Notes: generated from the sequence alone by a model not told the origin. DNA of 6,509 nt from Chloroflexota bacterium (GCA_003513015.1 DOTA01000015.1:1-6509), one strand, 5' to 3'; counted from the first letter of the stretch, positions 1 to 5,435 are shown. Program-made: numbers and translations.

Positions 1-1223
1 CCGTGGATGTAGTAAACCAGGGGACGCGGCCCCTCGAAACCGAGGCTCTCCGCGGGCCGATACATCCTGGCGGAAACGCGCAGCCCATCAAAACTGGTGA
101 AAGAGGCGTCTTCTCCGGCTGCGAGCAATTCCTCGGGGATGGCGAGCACTTTCTCACGAGTCAGTTGTTTCACTTTCTTGCGTTTTTGCTTAATCCGATA
201 GATTTGGGTGGGGGAGATCGCTGTGGAGTGGGAGACCACGAATTCATCGCTGGCCTTTTCCCAGGAGATGTGTTCCACCACACCATTGGAGATTTTGCCT
301 TGGCCGACGAGAACCGCGCCTAGCTTGAGTTCTAGCTTTTTTTCATCGAAGGTGGCTTCGTAGCACCAGTTGACGCCGTCGATGTTGAAGTACGCCAGGA
401 AGCGGTTGCCCTCCAGGTGCGTTAGGCCTTCGAATTCACCGAATCCTTCGTGAGCTACGCCAACGAAGGGAACTTGTTTGAGATTCGTGGGGTTGTCGAG
501 ATCAAAATAAGCCAACCCGCCGGTATCTTCGAACAAAGTGGTGAAGACCAGCAAGCCCTGATCGCCGCGCACGAAATGCCCGTTGCCCATGCCGGTGAGG
601 GGGTATTCCACCCCCGGCTGGCGTTGATCCAGGGGTGTGCCGTAAAGCAGCGATTTTTGCCCGTTTTGCCAGAGGAAGAGTACGTTGTCGCCAGCCGTAT
701 AGCCCTCGGTCAGTACGACCTTGCTGTGATCTTCACTGATGGCATCGACAAATCCACCATAAACACTGCGATCTAATTCGGTGATCTCACCGGTCTTTAG
801 ATTGACACGCAAGGTAATGTTGATCGATTCTTTGTGAGATTCAGCAAACAGGTAAACCAGGTTTTCCTCGGGGAAGGTTTGCCCCATATGAAAGCGATGC
901 TCCGCCAGCATTTCGGTGAAGGCCGGTTCCGGGTAGCCGCCTTCCATGGGGAGCAACATGGGCTTGTAATCTTCGTTGCCATCGTGGTCGAGCATCACTA
1001 AAATTTTGCCCAACTTCGGGAAGGGCTTGTAGAGCCGCCCGACAAGGTGGGGGTTTTGCAGCGCAATCTCCGGCGGCAGCAAAGGTTCGGGCACGCCGCC
1101 TTTTTTATCCATCACATACAGGCTGAGGCGGCCACTCAGGTTGCTGATGAAGAAAATTCGATCCCCTACTTTTTCCGGCACCAAAAATAGCCGGGCAGAG
1201 AGAAATGATTCGATCTGGTACAT
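1..1223 (-). CDS. S9 family peptidase (acylaminoacyl/dipeptidyl peptidase type), 3'-truncated by window edge
   Basis: Reading leftward from the ATG at 1223, the frame stays open for 407 codons and runs off the window. Residues about 1-350 are rich in short beta-strand segments with repeated turns such as SNLSGRLSLYVMD, LDHDGNEDYKP and VNLKTGEI, as in the N-terminal beta-propeller of S9 prolyl-oligopeptidase-like enzymes. Residues 374-390 (SFTSFDGLRVSARMYRP) match the usual entry into the alpha/beta-hydrolase domain, and the visible end, PLVYYIHG, is the oxyanion-hole HG strand. The catalytic Ser, Asp and His would lie beyond the edge and are not seen. There is no signal peptide, so a cytoplasmic enzyme cleaving short peptides or acylated N-termini is likely. 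The start is supported by AAAGGAG (1229-1235) five bases upstream. Family assignment is firm; substrate is unknown. It may be read through from the upstream genes or from its own promoter in the 114-bp gap. Confidence 0.88.
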   Translation of the reverse strand, partial: MYQIESFLSARLFLVPEKVGDRIFFISNLSGRLSLYVMDKKGGVPEPLLPPEIALQNPHLVGRLYKPFPKLGKILVMLDHDGNEDYKPMLLPMEGGYPEPAFTEMLAEHRFHMGQTFPEENLVYLFAESHKESINITLRVNLKTGEITELDRSVYGGFVDAISEDHSKVVLTEGYTAGDNVLFLWQNGQKSLLYGTPLDQRQPGVEYPLTGMGNGHFVRGDQGLLVFTTLFEDTGGLAYFDLDNPTNLKQVPFVGVAHEGFGEFEGLTHLEGNRFLAYFNIDGVNWCYEATFDEKKLELKLGAVLVGQGKISNGVVEHISWEKASDEFVVSHSTAISPTQIYRIKQKRKKVKQLTREKVLAIPEELLAAGEDASFTSFDGLRVSARMYRPAESLGFEGPRPLVYYIH

Positions 1224-1228
1224 GGTTG

Positions 1229-1235
1229 CTCCTTT
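1229..1235 (-). promoter_or_regulatory. Ribosome binding site of the S9 peptidase gene
   Basis: On the minus strand AAAGGAG lies five bases before the ATG at 1223. It is one of the better Shine-Dalgarno matches in the window and fixes the start of a gene whose 3' end is missing. Confidence 0.75.
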
Positions 1236-1264
1236 CGGATTCGCGATTTGTTGATTAGATATCA

Positions 1265-1337
1265 GGTGAATGGGTGACAGGTTACTGGTTGAATGGCGCT
1301 TGGGATTGTCCTTGCTAGCCAACCACTTGTCACCTTG
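1265..1337. repeat. Degenerate ~7-bp repeat tract with an imperfect inverted repeat, intergenic
   Basis: The gap 1224-1337 has no gene. From 1265 rightward, GGTGA, GGTGA, GGTTA and GGTTG recur at steps of 8, 7 and 7 bases. On the opposite strand the right side has GTAAC, GTGAC and GTGGT at steps of 8 and 7. The two sides are roughly inverted: GGTGACA (1273-1279) pairs with TGTCACC (1328-1334), and GGTTG (1287-1291) with CAACC (1320-1324), leaving an uneven bulge. The repeat begins right at the TAA of the small membrane protein gene. No T-run follows the stem, so it is not a typical intrinsic terminator. It could be a mobile repeat, an mRNA-end stabiliser, or slippage debris. Confidence 0.45.
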
Positions 1338-1598
1338 TTACTGTTTCACTAACGAAAGCCAATACCCAACCCCCAGGGTGATGGCTGTTCCCAGGGTGGC
1401 CGCGCCCAACCTGAGCGGGCCCAGGCTAAAAAAACTCAACCCCAGGGCGTTACCAATAAAATGGCCGACCCAAAACCCGATCCAGGCCAGCAGAATATAC
1501 AAAGCCAGCCGTCCGGGACCGCCGCCGCGCCACAAGTGAAACAGCGCGCCATACAGGGATGAAATTACGATGCCGATGAGAAAAGATGGGAGAGTCAT
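1338..1598 (-). CDS. Small three-helix integral membrane protein, hypothetical
   Basis: I do not recognise a family. The frame can be extended upstream to 1670, but the start chosen is the ATG at 1598, because it overlaps the GNAT stop in an ATGA arrangement and gives an 86-residue protein that begins directly with a membrane segment (MTLPSFLIGIVISSLYGALF). Predicted helices lie at about residues 4-21, 31-49 and 61-83, joined by a basic, glycine-rich loop (HLWRGGGPGR, 21-30) that should face the cytoplasm by the positive-inside rule. The C-terminus is LSLVKQ. The third segment is rich in Gly, Ala and Thr, giving it a packed-helix look. Coupling to the acetyltransferase suggests co-expression, not necessarily shared function. 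The longer 110-residue reading would put its N-terminus inside the GNAT gene and is less likely. Confidence 0.7.
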   Translation of the reverse strand: MTLPSFLIGIVISSLYGALFHLWRGGGPGRLALYILLAWIGFWVGHFIGNALGLSFFSLGPLRLGAATLGTAITLGVGYWLSLVKQ

Positions 1599-2146
1599 AT
1601 TTTTAGCCACTCGCTTTCCAGTATAGCATACAGCAGCGAGTCCCTCCATTCGTTGAACTTGCCTTGCCAAAGCTCCTCAACGAAGTGGGCCTCTTTGCGC
1701 AGGCCATTTTTCTGCATCACGCGCTCCGAGCCAAGGTTGTGCGGATCACACGTGGCGATGATGCGGTGCAGCCCTAAATCCTTGAAACCAAATTTCAACA
1801 GTGCTCCCGTTGCTTCCGTAGCGTATCCCTGCCCCCAAAATTGCTGATTGAAACAGTAGCCGATCTCCGCACCCCGGTGTTCGGGCCGCCGAAGGTGAAT
1901 GCCGCAGCCGCCAATGATTTGTCCGGTTTCTCGCAAGGTCACTACAAAATGGTAATTCACCCGCGTCTCAATGGATTGCTGCGCGATTGCCAGTTGGATG
2001 AAGTTGTGCGTATCCTCAGGCGTGTTTGGCCCCCACAGCATAAATTTGACGGTTTCGGGGTCTTTCGAGTAAATATGCACACCTTCGAAATCGGTTTCGC
2101 GATATTCACGCAAAATCAAACGGTCAGTCTTTATTAGAACACCCAT
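1595..2146 (-). CDS. GNAT family N-acetyltransferase (RimJ/RimL-like)
   Basis: This 183-residue protein opens with IKTDRLILREYRETDFEG, the standard start of RimJ/RimL-type acetyltransferases. The acetyl-CoA binding motif A is visible as EIGYCFNQQFWGQGYATEA, with the pyrophosphate-binding Q-x-W-G-Q-G-Y-A turn. Motif B follows in LGLHRIIATCDPHNLGSERV, then MQKNGLRKEA, whose Asn-x-x-Ser-x-x-x-x-x-K-x-G pattern is typical. The expected activity is transfer of acetyl from acetyl-CoA to an amine, such as a protein N-terminus or a small molecule; the acceptor cannot be told. An in-frame ATG at 2179 would add 11 residues (MSWQPSGDWAK) and overlap the upstream gene. I prefer 2146 because the family normally starts just before the TxRLxLR strand and the gap to the upstream stop is then 10 bases. 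Neither start has a good Shine-Dalgarno. Confidence 0.88.
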   Translation of the reverse strand: MGVLIKTDRLILREYRETDFEGVHIYSKDPETVKFMLWGPNTPEDTHNFIQLAIAQQSIETRVNYHFVVTLRETGQIIGGCGIHLRRPEHRGAEIGYCFNQQFWGQGYATEATGALLKFGFKDLGLHRIIATCDPHNLGSERVMQKNGLRKEAHFVEELWQGKFNEWRDSLLYAILESEWLKI

Positions 2147-2156
2147 TTTGGCCCAA

Positions 2157-2603
2157 TCACCGGATGGTTGCCAACTCATTCAAAAAATGCTGGCGGTCAT
2201 CTTCCTCGGCAATCGCTTCGCCGGCCTCGCGGGCTAATTCCAAATGTTGATTCAGGCGGTTGGCATCGCCCAAAACCGCAAAAGCGCGCGCTGCGGCCTC
2301 ATAGGCGAATGCCAGGTCAAAATCGCCAATCCCATGATCGAGGCAAGTGTGCAAACTGCTTTTGGCATATTTCAGGGCATTTTCGCCCTCGCCCAAAACC
2401 GCATATACCCGCGAAATCTGCCAATCGCCGCGGGCGAAGTTCACGGGTGTGCCAATCTCGCCCCAGTGATAGCGCGACGCGTGCGCCATGTGGATCATTT
2501 TGGCGGCCTCCTCGGGCGTGCGCGTGGCCTTGTCGAGCAAATCCCAGGTACCGTTGAAACAATCCACGGCAAACTTCCGATGCAAATCATAATCTTCAGC
2601 CAT
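2157..2603 (-). CDS. Conserved-looking all-helical (TPR-like) hypothetical protein
   Basis: This 148-residue protein has no assigned function that I can name. The sequence reads as paired amphipathic helices: YDLHRKFAVDCFNGTWDLLDK, then TPEEAAKMIHMAHASRYHWGE, then an ARGDWQISRVYAVLGEGENALKYA hairpin, then FDLAFAYEAAARAFAVLGD and a final helix ending in EEDDRQHFLNELATIR. The motif A-x-A-x-x-Y-x-x-G/A-x-x-x-x-A is TPR-like, with HASRYHW and RGDW as the most distinctive stretches. It has no signal peptide or membrane segment, so it is probably cytoplasmic. Two ATG codons are adjacent. ATG 2606 overlaps the mnmA stop as ATGA but sits only three bases after GGAAGGAG, whereas ATG 2603 has a six-base gap and is preferred. 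It overlaps mnmA by one base or four and is surely co-transcribed with it. Confidence 0.78.
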   Translation of the reverse strand: MAEDYDLHRKFAVDCFNGTWDLLDKATRTPEEAAKMIHMAHASRYHWGEIGTPVNFARGDWQISRVYAVLGEGENALKYAKSSLHTCLDHGIGDFDLAFAYEAAARAFAVLGDANRLNQHLELAREAGEAIAEEDDRQHFLNELATIR

Positions 2604-3721
2604 CATTCACTCCTTCCAACTTCAATAATTCCGCCGCCCAGGCAAACTTCACCATCGAAAAACACCGCCGCCTGACCGGGAGTAATATCTCGTAATTTTT
2701 CCTCAAATTTTATGTGGACGCTGCCATCCTCGCGCGGAGTCACCACCCCGGAGACTTCCCGCGCCTTATAGCGAATCTTCACGCCCAACTTTACCGGATT
2801 TGGGGGTGCTTGCCCCGCAATCCAATTCACCGGCCCCGTGGTGAGTTCCGTTTCCCCTAGCTCAGCTTGGGTGCCCACCACTAAAGCATTATTTTCCCCA
2901 TCTTTTTGGATCACGTACAACGGTTGCGGTGCGGCAATCCCCAACCCTTTGCGCTGACCGATCGTGTAAAACGCCAGCCCCTGATGCTCTCCGAGTTGTT
3001 GCCCCTCTCGCGTCACAATCGGGCCAGGGTTCGCCACTTCAGGCGCGTTGCGGAGCAGAAAATCTCGGTAATCGCCCTGGCCTAAAAAGCACAAATCCTG
3101 GCTGTCGGCGCGTTCTGCGACAGGGAGATCAAATTTGCGCGCCATCTCCCGCACCTGTGGTTTGGTGTAGTCTCCAAGGGGGAACATGGCATGGGCCAGT
3201 TTCGCTTGCGTCAGCACGTGCAGCACGTAGGATTGATCTTTGTGGGGGTCAAGGCCGCGCAGTAACTCAATCTGACCACCGCCCGTTGCCCGTTGACCGC
3301 TTTCGGCTGTCCGCCGTCCGCCGTCCGCCGTTCGCAAGCGCGCATAATGTCCCGTTGCCAGATAATCCGCGCCGAGTGCCAGCGCCCGCTCCAGCAAAAA
3401 CTCCCAGCGGATGCGGCGATTGCAGATAAGGCAGGGATTGGGCGTAATCCCCTGCGTATAGCCGGAAATGAAGTAATCCACTACGGTCTCGCGGAATGAT
3501 TCTTTGGCGTCGACGGCATAAAAAGGGATGTCGAGTTGGGCGGCGATGCGGCGCGCCAGGGCCATATCATCGGGCGTGCAGCAGCGGTTGTAAGCCTCCG
3601 AGCCGGGTTCGCTCCATAAGCGCAGCATCATCCCAATCACCTCGTAACCCTGCTCCTTGAGCAGTGCCGAGGCCACCGATGAATCCACCCCGCCCGACAT
3701 AGCGATAACTACGCGGGGCAT
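2603..3721 (-). CDS. mnmA: tRNA-specific 2-thiouridylase MnmA
   Basis: MnmA activates U34 of tRNA Lys, Glu and Gln by adenylation and inserts sulfur to give 2-thiouridine. The 372-residue protein shows the family order: PP-loop ATP pyrophosphatase motif SGGVDSS at 9-15, the first catalytic cysteine C97 in TPNPCLICN, the ATGHYAR loop at 122-128, LLRGLDPHKDQSY at 153-165, the second catalytic (persulfide) cysteine C211 in SQDLCFLGQ, FYTIGQRKGLG at 251-261, and a C-terminal beta-barrel ending at GGGIIEVGRSE. Unusual is the stretch of about residues 129-149, a threefold 7-residue repeat encoded by a tandem DNA repeat and longer than the linker I recall from B. subtilis and E. coli MnmA. The ATG at 3721 has only a weak GGTGA upstream, contributed by an inverted-repeat arm. 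The cysteine desulfurase two genes upstream is the expected sulfur donor. Confidence 0.97.
   Translation of the reverse strand: MPRVVIAMSGGVDSSVASALLKEQGYEVIGMMLRLWSEPGSEAYNRCCTPDDMALARRIAAQLDIPFYAVDAKESFRETVVDYFISGYTQGITPNPCLICNRRIRWEFLLERALALGADYLATGHYARLRTADGGRRTAESGQRATGGGQIELLRGLDPHKDQSYVLHVLTQAKLAHAMFPLGDYTKPQVREMARKFDLPVAERADSQDLCFLGQGDYRDFLLRNAPEVANPGPIVTREGQQLGEHQGLAFYTIGQRKGLGIAAPQPLYVIQKDGENNALVVGTQAELGETELTTGPVNWIAGQAPPNPVKLGVKIRYKAREVSGVVTPREDGSVHIKFEEKLRDITPGQAAVFFDGEVCLGGGIIEVGRSE
3275..3337 (-). repeat. Nine tandem degenerate heptamers inside mnmA
   Basis: On the plus strand the units are ACCACCG, CCCGTTG (twice), ACCGCTT, TCGGCTG, TCCGCCG (three times) and TTCGCAA, in strict 7-bp register: 3275, 3282, 3289, 3296, 3303, 3310, 3317, 3324 and 3331. 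Most share the core NCCG. The total of 63 bp is 21 codons, so mnmA stays in frame. Because 7 is not a multiple of 3, the peptide repeat is also 7 residues long: LRTADGG, RRTAESG, QRATGGG. The array falls between the conserved HYAR and LLRG segments. Confidence 0.8.
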
Positions 3722-3726
3722 ATTTC

Positions 3727-3754
3727 ACCAGAGATAAACAGGGATGAGTGGGAT
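3727..3754 (+). repeat. Inverted-repeat arm, mnmA side
   Basis: The plus strand reads ACCAGAGATAAAC then AGGGATGAGTGGGAT. It matches the reverse complement of 4150-4177 at 25 of 28 positions, with transitions only at 3736, 3740 and 3748. It lies five bases beyond the mnmA start, and its outer end (TGGT on the mnmA strand) forms part of the only Shine-Dalgarno-like element (GGTGA) of that gene. Inside it there is a loose 10-bp periodicity (GATAAACAGG, GATGAGTGGG). Confidence 0.8.
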
Positions 3755-3764
3755 TTTGTGTGAT

Positions 3765-4160
3765 TCACGATGATGATTTCCATTGTGGGGATGGTTTCAA
3801 GTTGCGAACTTGAATGCGGGGTTTGCCAAAATTAATCAGCAGGCATGTTTCTAATCCGGTGGCACGTAGATAATTGAGGGCTTGTGCAATATGGGCAGAA
3901 TCCAGATTTGCAACTGCCTTGAGTTCAATCAAGATATTTTCTTCCACCAGCAAGTCGGCGAAAAATTCACCAACGATGATTCCATCGTAATTTACTTTGA
4001 TGGGAAATTGTTGGCGAACATCCAAACCAGCTTTCCGCAATTCGTGTGCAAATGCATTCTCATAAACTTTTTCTACAAAGCCAATCCCTAGCGCATTACT
4101 CACAGCATATGCACAGCCAATAATACGTTCGGTTAGTTTATCTATTTCCATCCCATTCAT
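3765..4160 (-). CDS. GxxExxY family protein, putative PD-(D/E)XK nuclease fold
   Basis: This 131-residue protein carries the name-giving motif as G27-F-V-E30-K-V-Y33, preceded by LTERIIGCAYAVSNALGIG, the standard N-terminal helix. The PD-(D/E)XK-like core is visible as D69 in FFADLLVE and E79-L-K81 in LIELKAV, followed by the helix IAQALNYLRATG and the strand CLLINFGKPRIQVRNL. All expected acidic and lysine residues are kept, so it may be active. No biological role is firmly known for the family, and nuclease activity is an inference from fold. The first ATG (4160) lies inside the inverted-repeat arm, six bases after the desulfurase stop; a second ATG at 4151 (MEIDKLTE) is at the arm's inner end and is about equally likely as the true start. 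Its lower G+C content suggests acquisition from elsewhere. Confidence 0.9.
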   Translation of the reverse strand: MNGMEIDKLTERIIGCAYAVSNALGIGFVEKVYENAFAHELRKAGLDVRQQFPIKVNYDGIIVGEFFADLLVEENILIELKAVANLDSAHIAQALNYLRATGLETCLLINFGKPRIQVRNLKPSPQWKSSS

Positions 4161-4177
4161 CCCCGTTCATCTCTGGT
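4150..4177 (-). repeat. Inverted-repeat arm, desulfurase side
   Basis: The minus strand reads ACCAGAGATGAAC then GGGGATGAATGGGAT, a 25 of 28 match to 3727-3754 in the opposite orientation. The arm encodes the last residues and TGA stop of the desulfurase (4167-4169) and the first two ATG codons of the GxxExxY gene (4160; 4151 at the edge). A 10-bp periodicity (GATGAACGGG, GATGAATGGG) is clearer here than in the other arm. Confidence 0.8.
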
Positions 4178-5333
4178 TGATTTTTCGCACACGTTCCACC
4201 AACCCCGGCAACACGGCGAGGAAGGCGTTGATCTCCTCCGGGGTGGTATCCTTCCCCAGGGTTACGCGGAGACCCCCCAAGGCCCAGTCGGCGCTCATGC
4301 CCAGGGCGGTGAGCACTTCCGAGGGCCGCGGATCCCCTGTTTTGCAGGCCGATCCCGAAGAGCAGGCAAATCCTTCCAGGTCTAACATCATCAGCAGCGT
4401 GTTGGCATCCGCATCTTTAAAGGCGAAACTGGCGTGGTTGGGCAGGCGTTCGGTGGGGTGGCCGGTGAGCCGCGCCTCGGGGATTTCCTCGAGAATCGTG
4501 CCGATGAGGTGGTCGCGCAGCGGTTGGAGATGCGTGGTGCGCGCCGCATGCTCTGTTTGCGCGAGGCGGAAGGCCTCGGCCATGCCGACCATATAAGGGA
4601 TGTTTTCGGTGCCGGCGCGGTAGCCGAACTCTTGCGAGCCGCCGGTCTGCGCGGGGATTAGTGGGGTGCCCTGGCGCAGGTAGAGCGCGCCAATGCCCTT
4701 AGGCCCGTAAAATTTATGTGCGCCGATAGAGAGCAGGTCAACGTTGAGGGATTGCACATCCGTGGGGAGGTGCGCCGCGCCTTGAACGGCGTCACTATGA
4801 AAGGGCACGCCCTGTGTCCGGCAAATAGCCCCGATTTCGGCGATGGAGTTGAGCGAACCGATTTCGTTATTAGCCCACATCAGCGAGACCAGAGCGGTGT
4901 TTTTGCAGATGGCGTTTTCAACCGTTTCAGGGTGGATGATGCCATAACGGTCGGTTTTGAGCCATTCCACCTGGAAGCCGTAGTATTTTTCGAGTTGGGC
5001 GGCGGTGTGGCTGACAGCGTGATGCTCGAGGTGGGTAGTTAAAATCCAATTTGCGCTGGTTTTCTCGCGCCTAGCCAACGCCGCGCCGCGTAAAGCCAGG
5101 TTGTCGCTTTCAGAGCCGCAGGAAGTGAAGATGATCTCTTTGGGCTGGCAGTTGAGCGCCTGTGCAATGGTTTCGCGAGCGCGTTCGCGGGCCGCTTCGG
5201 CGCTTTGCCCAAAAGCATGCACGGAGGAGGGGTTGCCGAAGGTTTGATTGAAATAGGGCAGCATAGCCTCCACCACGCGGGGGTCGACCGGAGTGGTGGC
5301 AGCGTAATCGAGGTAGGTTTTGGTTAGGGGCAT
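4167..5333 (-). CDS. Cysteine desulfurase, IscS/NifS/YrvO type (PLP-dependent)
   Basis: The enzyme removes sulfur from L-cysteine, giving alanine and an enzyme-bound persulfide for tRNA thiolation or Fe-S assembly. The 388-residue length is typical. Visible are YLDYAATTPVDPRV (7-20), GNPSSVHAFG (33-42), LEHHAV with H104 for PLP stacking, DAVQ (181-184), the PLP lysine K207 in SIGAHKFYGPKG, GTEN (241-244) and the active-site loop SSGSACKTG with catalytic C330, followed by PSEVLTALG, which marks the long-loop group I enzymes. C324, six residues before the catalytic one, is an extra cysteine not present at that place in E. coli IscS. The last residues (INQR) and stop lie in an inverted-repeat arm. 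Nearness to mnmA points to a dedicated tRNA-thiolation donor, as with YrvO and MnmA in Bacillus. The start has only a partial Shine-Dalgarno (GAGAG). The exact symbol (iscS, nifS or yrvO) is left open. Confidence 0.95.
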   Translation of the reverse strand: MPLTKTYLDYAATTPVDPRVVEAMLPYFNQTFGNPSSVHAFGQSAEAARERARETIAQALNCQPKEIIFTSCGSESDNLALRGAALARREKTSANWILTTHLEHHAVSHTAAQLEKYYGFQVEWLKTDRYGIIHPETVENAICKNTALVSLMWANNEIGSLNSIAEIGAICRTQGVPFHSDAVQGAAHLPTDVQSLNVDLLSIGAHKFYGPKGIGALYLRQGTPLIPAQTGGSQEFGYRAGTENIPYMVGMAEAFRLAQTEHAARTTHLQPLRDHLIGTILEEIPEARLTGHPTERLPNHASFAFKDADANTLLMMLDLEGFACSSGSACKTGDPRPSEVLTALGMSADWALGGLRVTLGKDTTPEEINAFLAVLPGLVERVRKINQR

Positions 5334-5354
5334 GGGATCTCTCTATACCCTTCA

Positions 5355-5404
5355 CGGTCACAAATGCACATTAGGCGATCTTGCCTAACGCACAATTGTG
5401 ACCG
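5355..5404. promoter_or_regulatory. 50-bp interrupted palindrome upstream of the cysteine desulfurase gene
   Basis: CGGTCACAA (5355-5363) pairs exactly with TTGTGACCG (5396-5404), and TTAGGC (5371-5376) pairs exactly with GCCTAA (5383-5388) about the same axis (5379.5). Between these arms three more positions pair. The element ends 22 bp before the desulfurase ATG, downstream of both candidate minus-strand -10 boxes, so it would be an operator or a hairpin in the mRNA leader. Its right side also holds the 10-bp perfect palindrome CACAATTGTG (5391-5400). I do not recognise it as the site of a named regulator. Confidence 0.65.
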
Positions 5405-5409
5405 GGGAC

Positions 5410-5415
5410 ATTATA
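5410..5415 (-). promoter_or_regulatory. Candidate -10 box for the leftward gene group (alternative)
   Basis: The minus strand has a perfect TATAAT here, which would start transcription near 5403, at the very edge of the palindrome. No good -35 is found 16-18 bases upstream. It competes with the extended -10 at 5436-5444. Confidence 0.35.
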
Positions 5416-5435
5416 AATCGGATAGGATGACGCCG

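Larger units (their letters stand above)
3727..4177 (-). mobile_element. Putative 451-bp inserted cassette: GxxExxY gene bounded by inverted repeats
   Basis: Three independent signs point to insertion. The block is bounded by a 28-bp inverted repeat (3727-3754 and 4150-4177, 25 of 28 identical). Its base composition is lower, about 43% G+C by hand count over 3781-4140, against 57% in a counted mnmA line and 70-72% in counted desulfurase lines. It also separates two genes that act together in one pathway. It encodes no transposase, and I see no clean target-site duplication in the few bases outside the arms. If mobile it would have to be moved in trans, or by the encoded nuclease-fold protein itself, or it may have arrived by recombination between dispersed repeats. 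Confidence 0.5.

Noticed and set aside
3..776. Open frames on the plus strand at 3-323 and 450-776
   Set aside because: They lie antisense to the S9 peptidase gene, which reads without interruption and with recognisable motifs. They show no family features and no ribosome binding sites.
1599..1670. N-terminal 24-residue extension of the small membrane protein
   Set aside because: It would overlap the GNAT C-terminus in another frame, has no membrane-protein character, and the ATGA start at 1598 is a far better fit.
2168..2675. Open frames opposite the TPR-like gene (2168-2557 and 2244-2675, plus strand) and 2317-2562 minus
   Set aside because: They are arginine- and proline-rich shadow frames of a gene that itself shows clean helical periodicity and a good Shine-Dalgarno.
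3275..3337. Heptamer array considered as a CRISPR array or as a frameshift in mnmA
   Set aside because: The units are 7 bp with no spacers, and the mnmA frame is the same before and after, with motifs intact on both sides.
3719..4185. Target-site duplication flanking the putative cassette
   Set aside because: The bases just outside the two arms (TATTTC on one side, TGATTTTTC on the other) do not give a clean direct repeat adjacent to the arm ends, so none is claimed.
4177..5042. Plus-strand frames opposite the cysteine desulfurase gene
   Set aside because: Antisense shadows in GC-rich DNA with cysteine/arginine-rich composition and no recognisable domain.
5110..5361. Minus-strand frame overlapping the desulfurase start
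   Set aside because: It is a +1-type shadow of the desulfurase N-terminus (reads GRPPRGGGYAALF and similar) and has no independent support.
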